Shown here: one piece after another, positions 50,826-58,893 of the stretch
How the letters are laid out: each line of letters opens with the position of its first letter
Position numbering within the stretch: position 1 is the first letter of the stretch
NCBI RefSeq assembly: GCF_050389805.1
Contig: NZ_CP130945.1
Span: 2,418,001 to 2,482,000, forward strand
Direction: 5' to 3'
Source: Bacillus_BD sp050389805
Lineage (GTDB): Bacteria > Bacillota > Bacilli > Bacillales > Cytobacillaceae
DNA: 64,000 nt
Translations under genes and position numbers: made by a program
Notes under the pieces: generated by a model
What the model was told of the DNA's origin: nothing
The model's input: the letters and a program-made list of their open reading frames with translations, nothing else
Database searches by the model: none

Positions 50826-51824
50826 ATGAAAAAAGTTTTAAGTAGATTTTCCCTAATTTTATTAGTCATATTCTTGGCAGCTTGTTCTTCTGATTCTACC
50901 TCTTCCTCATCAGAAAGCTCAGGGGATAGCATCACCATTAATGCTGTAAGTTTCTTACCAAAAGATGATCCATTGGTTCAACCTCTCAATGAATATGTCA
51001 AAATGGTCGAAGAAGCCACAAATGGTGAAGTTAAAATTAATTGGCGCGGCGGTGCTGATATTATCCCGGTCGGAGAGCAAGCAAATGCTGTCCAAACGGG
51101 TGTTATTGATATGGTAATTGCTGCTCACACAGGTCAATATGAATCGCAAAACCGTGCTGTTCAAGCGATGCCTCTTTCTAAATTAGAACCATGGGAAGAA
51201 AGAGAAAGCGGTTTCTATGAAGCAATGGTAGATGCTCATAAAAAGATTGATTTAGTTTACCTAGGACGATGGTTGAATACTTCTCCACAAATTTGGTTAA
51301 ATGAACCAATTAGCAGTTTAGCAGATTTAAAAAATAAAAAGATAAGAGCTACAGGAAACTACACTCGTTATTTCGATAGTTTAGGAATCAAAACCGTTAT
51401 TATTGATCCAGGTGAGGTATATACATCTCTTCAAACAGGCGTAGTGGAAGGGTTTGCGTTTGGCGGATTAAGTGGTCCTCATAAAAATGGATGGACCGAT
51501 TCATCTAAATATGTATTAGATCATCCATTTTGGAATGCGAACTGTGCCATTATTATGAATCCAGATAAATGGGATTCACTCTCAGAAGAACAACAAAAAG
51601 CCATTCAAACAGCCACTGCAGAATTTGAACGTTATATGGTCGATTACCATACGGAAGCTGAACAAAAAGAAAGAGAAGTGTTAGCTGAAGCTGGAGTTGA
51701 ATTTATTACATTACCAGAGGAAGATGCGAAAGAAATGATAGATAAAGCCTATGATGTAGAGTGGGATTATCTAAAGTCTGAAATTCCAGATGAAGTGGAG
51801 AACCTACGCAAATTAAGCGAATAA
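50826..51824 (+). CDS. TRAP transporter solute-binding protein (DctP family), lipoprotein
   Basis: A 332-aa extracellular binding lipoprotein (lipobox LAACS, Cys ~18) of a tripartite ATP-independent transporter. The DctP/TAXI-like fold is shown by VEEATNGEVKINWRGGADIIPVGEQANAVQTGVIDMVIAAHTGQY, LNEPISSLADLKNKKIRATGNYTRYFDSLGIKTVIIDPGEVYTSLQTGVVEGFAFG (the conserved Arg and helix) and NPDKWDSLSEEQQKAI. The frame opens at 50718, but ATG 50826 follows GGGGGTACC and begins the signal peptide. Its ligand is probably an organic acid. Confidence 0.92.
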   Translation: MKKVLSRFSLILLVIFLAACSSDSTSSSSESSGDSITINAVSFLPKDDPLVQPLNEYVKMVEEATNGEVKINWRGGADIIPVGEQANAVQTGVIDMVIAAHTGQYESQNRAVQAMPLSKLEPWEERESGFYEAMVDAHKKIDLVYLGRWLNTSPQIWLNEPISSLADLKNKKIRATGNYTRYFDSLGIKTVIIDPGEVYTSLQTGVVEGFAFGGLSGPHKNGWTDSSKYVLDHPFWNANCAIIMNPDKWDSLSEEQQKAIQTATAEFERYMVDYHTEAEQKEREVLAEAGVEFITLPEEDAKEMIDKAYDVEWDYLKSEIPDEVENLRKLSE

Positions 51825-51838
51825 AGGGTGAATGAGTA

Positions 51839-52342
51839 ATGATAAAAGAGAAAAAGAATGTGCTAGACCGATTGTTTGATGGTTGCCTAGCGATCGTAAA
51901 TGTACTCATGTCCCTTTTAATCGTCATTGTAATTCTAGATGTTATCATGACATATTTCTTCAATGCCCCCCTACAGTGGGCATTGGAGGTTTCTGAATAT
52001 GCGCTAGCTTTTATAGCCTTTTTAGGAGCGGGTTGGCTGATGAGAGAGGAAGGACATTTGCGATTTGAAATGGTACTAGAGAAATTACCGAAGAAAATAA
52101 GATCGTTTCTCGAAATATTTGTTTCTATTATATGTCTCCTTGTTTCTTTAGTAATTGTGTGGTCAGGTATTGAGGTGGTTATCAGTCTTTATGAAAAAGG
52201 AGCACTATTTGAATCTGTCCTACAATGGCCAAGATGGATTTTTATCGCTTCTATACCAGTTGGATTTGCCTTGCTTGCCATACAGTTGATTCGTCGCTCT
52301 ATCCAGCATATAACAAATTTCAAAGCTTTGTTAAAGAGCTAA
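51839..52342 (+). CDS. TRAP transporter small permease (DctQ)
   Basis: A 167-aa protein with four membrane helices. The signature EVSEYALAFIAFLGAGWLMREEGHLRFEMVLEKLP (~residues 42-80) is the conserved DctQ region. It forms the membrane complex with the large permease that starts 30 bp downstream. Only 14 bp separate it from the dctP gene. Confidence 0.92.
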   Translation: MIKEKKNVLDRLFDGCLAIVNVLMSLLIVIVILDVIMTYFFNAPLQWALEVSEYALAFIAFLGAGWLMREEGHLRFEMVLEKLPKKIRSFLEIFVSIICLLVSLVIVWSGIEVVISLYEKGALFESVLQWPRWIFIASIPVGFALLAIQLIRRSIQHITNFKALLKS

Positions 52343-52371
52343 ACAAACAAGTGAGTGGGGGTTAGAGCACA

Positions 52372-53685
52372 ATGGAATGGTATATTGTTTTACCTTTAAT
52401 ATTCTTAGCGTTAATCATCTTGTTTGCATTAGGTATACCCATTATCTTTTCCTTTTTGATTATCGATATTGTAGGCGTGTATCTTTTATGGGGCGGCTCT
52501 TCGGGATTACAACAATTGCCTTTAAATATGTTTAAATCGATCTCATTATTTTCCTTGCTTGCAATTCCAATGTTCCTCTTTATGGGAGAAATTATGTTTC
52601 GAACAGGGATTGGAACACAAGTATTTAACGCATTGGGAAAATGGATGGGGAAAATTCCAGGGAGATTGAGTATTTTGGCTGTTGGTAGCGGAACATTGTT
52701 TGCTGTACTATGTGGATCAAGTGTCGCAACTACCTCGTTGCTTGGATCCCTTCTAGTTCCTGAAATGGACAAACATCGCTATAATTCTGCTATGACTTTA
52801 GGTCCTATTACAGGTAGTGCAGGTTTAGCCATTTTAATCCCTCCTACTGCACTTGGTGTTTTAATGGCAACACTTGCGGGTGTCCCAGTTGGAACGTTTC
52901 TCGTAGCGATTGTTGTTCCAGGTTTGATTCTTGCTGTGCTTTTTTTAACTTACATTATTGTGCGTTGTTTTCTGCAACCTGACTTAGCACCATCTTATGA
53001 AGTTGAAACCTATAGCATAAAGGAAAAGATAACGGATTTCTTTAAGTATATCTTTCCTCTCGGCTTTATCGTTTTTTTAGTATTAGGTGTGATTATTCTT
53101 GGAATTGCAACGCCAACTCAATCTGCTGTACTAGGTGCTGCTGGGACAACCGTCATGGCGATTGCTTATCGTAAGTTCACATGGAAACTATTATGGGAAT
53201 CCTTAACTGGAACAGCAAGAATGACGGTAATGATCCTGATGATTATGGTTGGATCGACGACTTTTAGTCAAATTCTAAGTTTTACAGGTGTTACGCAAGG
53301 TCTGGTGCAAACTGTTTCAACATTAGATTTGACGCCAATCATGCTAATCATTTTAATACAACTTGTATTAATTGTTCTAGGCTGTTTCCTTGAACCGATG
53401 TCAATTATGATGATGACATTGCCAGTTGTGATGCCAATTGTTAGCGCAATGGGAATCGACCCGATTTGGTTCTGTGTCATTTTCTTAATCAACATGCAAA
53501 TGGCTACGATGACGCCGCCATTTGGGATGGACTTATTTGCTATTAAAGCTGCGGCACCACATTATTCGATGGGTCAAATTTATAAGGCGATCTTACCGTT
53601 TATTGGTTTGAATTTAGTCCTAATCGTTTTAATTATCTTGTTCCCTTCACTAGCCACTTGGTTGACAGGCTTTATGAAAGCCTAA
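52372..53685 (+). CDS. TRAP transporter large permease (DctM)
   Basis: A 437-aa membrane protein with about 12 helices and the DctM signatures LLAIPMFLFMGEIMFRTGIGTQVFNALGKWMGKIPGRL, GSSVATTSLLGSLLVPEMDKHRYN, TGSAGLAILIPPTALGVLMATLAGVPVGTFLVAIVVPG and FGMDLFAIKAAAP. It is the ion-coupled translocating subunit. Last gene of TRAP operon 1, with a terminator directly after. Confidence 0.93.
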   Translation: MEWYIVLPLIFLALIILFALGIPIIFSFLIIDIVGVYLLWGGSSGLQQLPLNMFKSISLFSLLAIPMFLFMGEIMFRTGIGTQVFNALGKWMGKIPGRLSILAVGSGTLFAVLCGSSVATTSLLGSLLVPEMDKHRYNSAMTLGPITGSAGLAILIPPTALGVLMATLAGVPVGTFLVAIVVPGLILAVLFLTYIIVRCFLQPDLAPSYEVETYSIKEKITDFFKYIFPLGFIVFLVLGVIILGIATPTQSAVLGAAGTTVMAIAYRKFTWKLLWESLTGTARMTVMILMIMVGSTTFSQILSFTGVTQGLVQTVSTLDLTPIMLIILIQLVLIVLGCFLEPMSIMMMTLPVVMPIVSAMGIDPIWFCVIFLINMQMATMTPPFGMDLFAIKAAAPHYSMGQIYKAILPFIGLNLVLIVLIILFPSLATWLTGFMKA

Positions 53686-53700
53686 GGGGTGAACAGCGAC

Positions 53701-53729
53701 AAAACTCTGGGAAATCCCAGAGTTTTTTA
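53701..53729 (+). terminator. Intrinsic terminator of TRAP operon 1
   Basis: AAAACTCTGGGA / TCCCAGAGTTTT, loop AAT, then T-run. Confidence 0.92.
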
Positions 53730-53780
53730 TTGTAAGAGAACAATAGGTTGAAAAAATAGACTTTTGAAAGAAGGGTGCTT

Positions 53781-55130
53781 GTGAGAGTTTTCGTTTATGC
53801 TGCAGTACCTATTTTATATTTGACCCAATTGTTTATGAATGTTCGAATCATTGATACCCTTATATTAACTTTTGCGATCCTATCTATTGTGTTTTCATTC
53901 AAGCAAGCAAATCGGTTATACCGTACGGTTGGATGTATTTTCCTACTAATTGGGATTTGGTTATGGTCTTATTCATCTTTCGAGCTTGATATATTGCGAA
54001 CAGCCTTCCATCAAATGGCTGGTATCCTTGGTTTATTTGTCGTCCTGCCTTTTATACAAAGCATCATACGAGTAGGGAAGTATGACAAGTCCATGAATAA
54101 ATTGCTTCATTATCGCGTGCAAACCGTACATGGTGTATACTGTCGAACCTCATTGGGGGTCTATATTTTAAGTGTCTTTTTAGCGATTGCTGCAATTCCG
54201 ATTGGTGCACATAGTTTTGGTAAAAAAATACCCGTTATCACGAATGAATTGAAACAGCATTTTTTAAACAGTTCGATGATACGTCCATTTGCTCTCGCAC
54301 TCTTTTGGAGTCCGATTGAAATGGTGGTGCTTGTCGGAGTAGATGTAACGAATGCCGATTATGGAGTGATTTTGCCTATTCTTTTAGGGGTCAGTATCTG
54401 TTTTTTGACCTTCGATTGGTTCTTGCAAAGAAAAAAATATACTATATTAATCCATGAATTTGAAGAAAAACCGATCGAGGCATTTCCCAAAAAAGAACTA
54501 CAAAAATCAGGACAATTATTACTCGTCATCTTGGTGCTATTCGCGATGGTTATGTTAACGAATCGTCTATTAGGTTTTGGTATGCTGATTTCGATCATTT
54601 TCATTTTGGCACCATTTTCTTTAATATGGAGTATGTGTATTCGTAAGTTTCCCATTCTCATTCGGAGGCTGAAAAAAACGTGGCCAGAAGGTGTGATAAA
54701 AATGGCAAACTTTAATATTCTCTTTCTATCAGCCAGCTTTTTCCTAACGATGGTACAAAAATCACCTGTATTCAGCTTTCTAAATGAAATATTAGTGACC
54801 CAGTTTGATTTTATGCATTTGTTTATTTTTTGTATTTTCGTATCTTTGGTCCTGTGGTTTTTATCTTACTTAGGGATCCATGCTGTTGTCTTAATTGTTT
54901 TGTTAGCCCAAATCTTAAATCCATTTTTTATTGGGAATGAAAATGGTCTTGCCTTTTTATTAATTGCAACATTATTAGCGTTATTAATGGTCAATCCATT
55001 TAATGTAGTTTCATCTATGATGACAAATATAATCGGAATCAATCCCATTCGACTAGTTCGATGGAATTTGGGATATACCATCTGTCTAATTATAACGGTA
55101 GATGTTATCGCTTATCTGCTTCTACTATAG
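53781..55130 (+). CDS. Polytopic membrane protein of unknown function
   Basis: Not recognised. It is about 449 aa with roughly 12 hydrophobic segments and short loops. A hydrophilic loop near residues 215-240 (RKKYTILIHEFEEKPIEAFPKKELQKSGQ) splits it into two halves. The ending NPFNVVSSMMTNIIGINPIRLVRWNLGY resembles the ends of ion-transporter-superfamily permeases (SLC13/ArsB/CitM style), so it may be an anion transporter. Start: GTG 53781 has AAGGG 5 bp upstream; GTG 53775 is inside that site. It lies between TRAP operon 1 and the dipeptidase/TRAP operon 2. Confidence 0.65.
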   Translation: MRVFVYAAVPILYLTQLFMNVRIIDTLILTFAILSIVFSFKQANRLYRTVGCIFLLIGIWLWSYSSFELDILRTAFHQMAGILGLFVVLPFIQSIIRVGKYDKSMNKLLHYRVQTVHGVYCRTSLGVYILSVFLAIAAIPIGAHSFGKKIPVITNELKQHFLNSSMIRPFALALFWSPIEMVVLVGVDVTNADYGVILPILLGVSICFLTFDWFLQRKKYTILIHEFEEKPIEAFPKKELQKSGQLLLVILVLFAMVMLTNRLLGFGMLISIIFILAPFSLIWSMCIRKFPILIRRLKKTWPEGVIKMANFNILFLSASFFLTMVQKSPVFSFLNEILVTQFDFMHLFIFCIFVSLVLWFLSYLGIHAVVLIVLLAQILNPFFIGNENGLAFLLIATLLALLMVNPFNVVSSMMTNIIGINPIRLVRWNLGYTICLIITVDVIAYLLLL

Positions 55131-55135
55131 TGATA

Positions 55136-55206
55136 TGAAACAGGGGGACGGTTCTGGGCGTTTCGCCACATTCTTATCTATTGAAACATAAGAACCGTGA
55201 TCATGT
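55136..55206 (+). repeat. Interspersed palindromic repeat, right unit worn
   Basis: TGAAACAGGGGGACGGTTCT...GTTTC, then TTGAAACATAAGAACCGTGATCATGTATCA. It lies 6 bp after the membrane protein stop. It forms the left edge of duplicated leader copy 2. Confidence 0.8.
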
Positions 55207-55480
55207 ATCACTGCTTGATCTCTATTTTTCAATAAGTGAAAGGTTGACAGGTCCCTTGTAATTAACCAAACAGCTGAAAACCATGTATCAGTTGTTGCCA
55301 TTTCAGGTCAAGGAACCTCTCCCTCTGTCTCACTGTACGATTCATATGAATTGAAACATGTATTTCCAACTGATTGTGCTGTAGTCAGAACTTTTAGAAT
55401 ATTCTATGATATAAACTAGCAAGAGAATACAGAAAGATCCATTTTTCGCATAAGTGAATGGTCGTGAAGGAGAGAACAAC
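55137..55480 (+). repeat. Leader region duplicated at 50318-50645 (copy 2)
   Basis: Aligns with copy 1 over its whole length with many substitutions; see copy 1 for shared blocks. It lies upstream of the dipeptidase and TRAP operon 2. It may carry a shared promoter (the TATGATATAAACTA area at ~55405). Confidence 0.8.
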
Positions 55481-55553
55481 GGATTGTAACTGCCTCAAAA
55501 ATTGTGTCTAGTTATCCAATTAACACGATGTGTTTTCTTTTAATTGCATGAAG

Positions 55554-55567
55554 TGTTAACGGTTACA
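55554..55567 (+). promoter_or_regulatory. Possible CcpA (cre) site
   Basis: TGTTAACGGTTACA matches the cre consensus TGWAARCGYTWNCW in 12 of 14 positions. It lies 43 bp before the dipeptidase start, consistent with carbon catabolite control. Confidence 0.45.
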
Positions 55568-55609
55568 AGGAACCGATTGTAGACAATAATTTCACTAACA
55601 GGGGGGAAG

Positions 55610-56815
55610 ATGATGACAGAAAAACAGTATGACGGATACCGATCCTTTCAATATTTAACACCGGGAAAACACTATAAACCGTATCCTCTCCCTCAATCGG
55701 AAAGATACCGGCAAACTTATGAGATGAAGCTATTGGATTCGGAGAAACGCATTTTCGATACGATTCAAAAATACTATCCGATCGTTTCACTAAGGGACCA
55801 TGGTTTTATAGTTCCGAAAAATCCCGACGATATCATTTCATATTGTCGCCAGCTTCATACAGAATTTGATTATGAGGGTTTAGCACGTTCCGGTGTTGAT
55901 GTGATCTTTGAGAATTTTATGGATGGGATTTCCATTATTACCTCTCAAAATGGGCTTAAGTGGGACGATGTGATTTTAACATTGGGTATTCGTTATTGTG
56001 ACATAGCCAAACAGGATACAGTCTATCTGGCTAAAACCTACAAAGACCTTGAGGAAGCGAAAATATCAAAGAAAGTAGCGATTCTGCCTTCATTAGAAGC
56101 GGCTAGCATTCTTGAAAATGAAGTGGATCGAGTAGATGTTCTGTATGGACTCGGCATTCGCTGTATGGGAATTACGTATAATGACGCCAATACACTAGGC
56201 TCTGGATTAACGGAAAGCTTTGATGGCGGATTAACGAAGTTTGGTAGAAAAGTAGTTGAAAGAATGAACACGCTAGGAATGGTCATCGATATCTCTCATT
56301 GTGGAGATCGAACAAGCCTAGATGTGATAGAAGCAAGTCAGTCTCCTGTCATGATTACTCATGCGGGAGCAAGAAAAGTCTGGGATTCACCTAGAATGAA
56401 ACCAGATAAAGTGCTTTTAGCCTGTGCTGAGAAAGGTGGAGTGATTGGAGTTTGTGCCGCACCAAATACGACACTTTCTTCAAAAAATCCGAATGAGCAT
56501 ACGATTGAATCGGTTATGGAGCATTTAGAGTATCTAATCGATTTAGTCGGAATTGATCATGTGGGATTAGGACCTGATACATTCTTTGGAGACCATGTTG
56601 CCCTGCAAAATGCGTTTGATTCGATGCTTTCGCTTCACGAGTCACATGGAAATCAAGATTATGATGCTTCTCCATATGTCAAAGGTCTAGAGAACCCAAC
56701 CGAAGCAATGAGCAATATGATTAAATGGTTGATTAAGAAAAATTACAAGGTTCAAGAAATCGAGAAAATTGTCGGTGGAAATGCATTACGAGTTTTACAA
56801 ACGATATTGTCTTAA
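55610..56815 (+). CDS. Membrane dipeptidase (renal dipeptidase) family protein
   Basis: A 401-aa cytosolic amidohydrolase-fold protein of family PF01244/M19. It keeps LPSLEAA (bridging Glu), VIDISHCG and MITHAGARKVWDSPRMKPD (metal His residues), GIDHVGLGPDTF (catalytic Asp) and IVGGNALRVL. The first metal motif, normally DxHND, is not clear: the region reads IVSLRDHGFIVP. The site may be altered, or the enzyme may act on another amide. ATG 55610 or 55613 follow GGGGGGAAG. It begins a run of six close genes with TRAP operon 2. Confidence 0.85.
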   Translation: MMTEKQYDGYRSFQYLTPGKHYKPYPLPQSERYRQTYEMKLLDSEKRIFDTIQKYYPIVSLRDHGFIVPKNPDDIISYCRQLHTEFDYEGLARSGVDVIFENFMDGISIITSQNGLKWDDVILTLGIRYCDIAKQDTVYLAKTYKDLEEAKISKKVAILPSLEAASILENEVDRVDVLYGLGIRCMGITYNDANTLGSGLTESFDGGLTKFGRKVVERMNTLGMVIDISHCGDRTSLDVIEASQSPVMITHAGARKVWDSPRMKPDKVLLACAEKGGVIGVCAAPNTTLSSKNPNEHTIESVMEHLEYLIDLVGIDHVGLGPDTFFGDHVALQNAFDSMLSLHESHGNQDYDASPYVKGLENPTEAMSNMIKWLIKKNYKVQEIEKIVGGNALRVLQTILS

Positions 56816-56835
56816 AAATAAGGAGGAATTTAAAA

Positions 56836-57198
56836 ATGGCTGGAATTAAGCATGATGCCCCACAAGTACCATCACCACTACGAGTTATGTTCTATTTTGA
56901 ATCAACAGGGTGGTTTAACACAACTGGAGAGGAAAAAACGAATAAGATTTTACCTCAATTAAATGTAATTGTTGCTTCATGGAGAGAGAATGGGTCCGAG
57001 TTACTAGGAACTATTGATCGAGACATTTTAACAGCTGGACCAGCGGGAAGTGCTGGATGGCATGCATGCTTCCTTTATAATGTTCCAGATTTACAAACTG
57101 TTGCAGATATGACGAATGCATTCCGTGCAACAGGTTTGGACAAGTATTTCCGATTAGAGGCTGTAATTGGCAGACCGTTTTTCTTACTTGAAAAATAA
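56836..57198 (+). CDS. Small conserved-looking protein between dipeptidase and TRAP genes
   Basis: A 120-aa cytosolic protein with no clear family. SPLRVMFYFESTGWFN opens it, ASWRENGSELLGTIDRDILTAGP lies in the middle, and it ends with ATGLDKYFRLEAVIGRPFFLLEK. The alternating strands and helices suggest a ferredoxin-like (dimeric alpha/beta) fold. In layout it recalls small unknown proteins found beside flavin monooxygenases in indole-acetate clusters (IacB); this is a weak impression from memory. RBS AAGGAGG is strong. It lies 20 bp after the dipeptidase and 15 bp before dctP. Confidence 0.65.
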   Translation: MAGIKHDAPQVPSPLRVMFYFESTGWFNTTGEEKTNKILPQLNVIVASWRENGSELLGTIDRDILTAGPAGSAGWHACFLYNVPDLQTVADMTNAFRATGLDKYFRLEAVIGRPFFLLEK

Positions 57199-57213
57199 AA
57201 GGGGATTGAAACT

Positions 57214-58245
57214 ATGAAAAGAAGATTACTATTTATTCTAATGGCGATAACAATGCTAATTATTACAGCCTGTAGTGGTTCATCATCAAGCGGCGGAAAT
57301 TCAAGTAGTGGAGATGTCATTGAACTAAATTATGCTTTCTTTGCTCCTGCTGGAACCTTCCCAGCCGTTCAAATGGAGAAGTGGGCTGAAGAAGTAGAAA
57401 AACGAACAGATGGAAAAGTAAAGGTAAATACATTCCCTGGTGGCTCTTTATTGACTGCGGAAAATATGTATGATGGAGTAGCGAATGGACTTGCTGATAT
57501 TGGGTTATCGTCAACAACCTATGAACCTGGAAGATTTCCATTATTAGCGATTTCTGATATGCCTTCTGGATACCCAAATGCAGCAGTAGCCAGTAAAGTT
57601 GTGGCCGATTTAGTAAATGAGTATCCACCAGATGCGTTAAAAGATTTCAAAATTATCACAGCCTTTGCTTCAGAACCAGCTTATATTCAATCACAAAAGC
57701 CGGTTGAAAGCTTGGCAGATGTAAAAGGAAAACAATTACGTATTTCAGGTGCAACAACTGATTTATTTACAGAACTAGGAGCTTCTCCAGTCGGGATGTC
57801 ACAAGGGGAAGTCGCAGAAGCACTGCAAACTGGAATTGTTGATGGTTATGTGTCTTCGCGTGAAGTATTAAAAGATATGAAATACGCTGAAATGGTGAAC
57901 TATGTAACTGATTACCCACTTACACTAAATACATTCGTTGCTGTTATGAATAAAAGTAAATGGGATTCCCTTCCTGAAGATGTAAAGACGGTAATTGATG
58001 AGTTAAATAAGGAAATGACTGATTTTACAGGTGACTATTTAGACACTTATGTGGATGAAGTCTTAAAGTGGAGCGAAGCTGAACATAACATTGAAGTCGT
58101 TTCCCTTAAAGATAAAGATAAGTGGGATGAAATTGGTCAAAAACTACAGTTAGACGCCGTGAAAAAAGCAGAAGAGTCAGGTTTACCTGGGAAAGAATAT
58201 CATGAGCGTTTAAAGGAACTTGTTGAAAAATATAGTCAAGAATAA
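57214..58245 (+). CDS. TRAP transporter solute-binding protein (DctP family), lipoprotein
   Basis: A 343-aa lipoprotein (lipobox ITACS, Cys ~20, then a Ser/Gly linker). DctP features: AEEVEKRTDGKVKVNTFPGGSLLTAENMYDGVANGLADIGLSSTTYEPGRFPL, ADVKGKQLRISGATTDLFTELGASPVGMSQGEVAEALQTGIVDGYVSS and NKSKWDSLPEDVKTVIDELNKE. It has the usual Arg and GV(V/I)DG motif. It differs clearly from the protein of TRAP operon 1, so the two systems probably take up different compounds. Confidence 0.92.
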   Translation: MKRRLLFILMAITMLIITACSGSSSSGGNSSSGDVIELNYAFFAPAGTFPAVQMEKWAEEVEKRTDGKVKVNTFPGGSLLTAENMYDGVANGLADIGLSSTTYEPGRFPLLAISDMPSGYPNAAVASKVVADLVNEYPPDALKDFKIITAFASEPAYIQSQKPVESLADVKGKQLRISGATTDLFTELGASPVGMSQGEVAEALQTGIVDGYVSSREVLKDMKYAEMVNYVTDYPLTLNTFVAVMNKSKWDSLPEDVKTVIDELNKEMTDFTGDYLDTYVDEVLKWSEAEHNIEVVSLKDKDKWDEIGQKLQLDAVKKAEESGLPGKEYHERLKELVEKYSQE

Positions 58246-58248
58246 AAA

Positions 58249-58293
58249 AAATGATTACTCCCTATTCCACCTTCACTAGGGGGTAATCATTTA
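58249..58293 (+). terminator. Stem-loop between dctP and the permease genes
   Basis: AAATGATTAC-TCCCTA / TAGGGGGTAATCATTT, a strong stem followed by ATTAATC. It lies inside the operon, so it is more likely an mRNA-stabilising or partial terminator element that raises binding protein over permease. Confidence 0.7.
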
Positions 58294-58326
58294 TTAATCT
58301 AAATGGGCATTCGGGAGGGATCTAAG

Positions 58327-58893
58327 TTGAGTGAAGCTACAGAGTTAACAACAGAAAAAGGGACAGTGAGCCTGAATATAGAAAATAAAACAAGAGATAA
58401 GGGTGCATTAAAAATATTTGCCCTAAGAGTTAGTCAATTATTCGCCTGGATTTCCGGAAGTGCCGTGATGGCGATGATGCTTCTGATTGTTATCAATGGG
58501 ATTAAACGATCCTTTTCAACCCCCATATTAGGAACAACCGAAATAGTCGGCTGGTTGGCTGCCATTTCCGTTTCATTTGCACTTGGTTATACACAAATAC
58601 ACCGTGGTCATGTAGAGATTGACTTACTTGTTGTAAAATTCCCTGAAGTAGTTCAAAAGGGTCTAAGAATTGTGATTGCTTTTGTTTCGCTAGGTTTCTT
58701 TAGTATCGTGGGCTGGCAACTATTTCAATATGCGATTACCTTATCTGGCAATCAAAATGTTTCGCAAACATTAGGGATCATCTATTACCCATTTGTTTTT
58801 CTTTCTGCTCTTGGATTTTTGGTTTTCGTAATCGTTCTTTTAACAGACCTTATTGCTGAAATAAAAGGAGGGAAAACTCATGGATCCAATTAG
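58327..58893 (+). CDS. TRAP transporter small permease (DctQ)
   Basis: About 188 aa with four helices. The conserved GTTEIVGWLAAISVSFALGYTQIHRGHVEIDLLVVKFPEVVQKGL segment identifies DctQ. The frame opens at 58303, but TTG 58327 is preferred because GGGAGGG lies 7 bp before it. It overlaps the large permease gene by 14 bp. Confidence 0.9.
   Translation: MSEATELTTEKGTVSLNIENKTRDKGALKIFALRVSQLFAWISGSAVMAMMLLIVINGIKRSFSTPILGTTEIVGWLAAISVSFALGYTQIHRGHVEIDLLVVKFPEVVQKGLRIVIAFVSLGFFSIVGWQLFQYAITLSGNQNVSQTLGIIYYPFVFLSALGFLVFVIVLLTDLIAEIKGGKTHGSN

Noticed and set aside
3324..55206. CRISPR array from the many similar repeats
   Set aside because: Copies are kilobases apart, inverted in pairs and without uniform spacers or cas genes.
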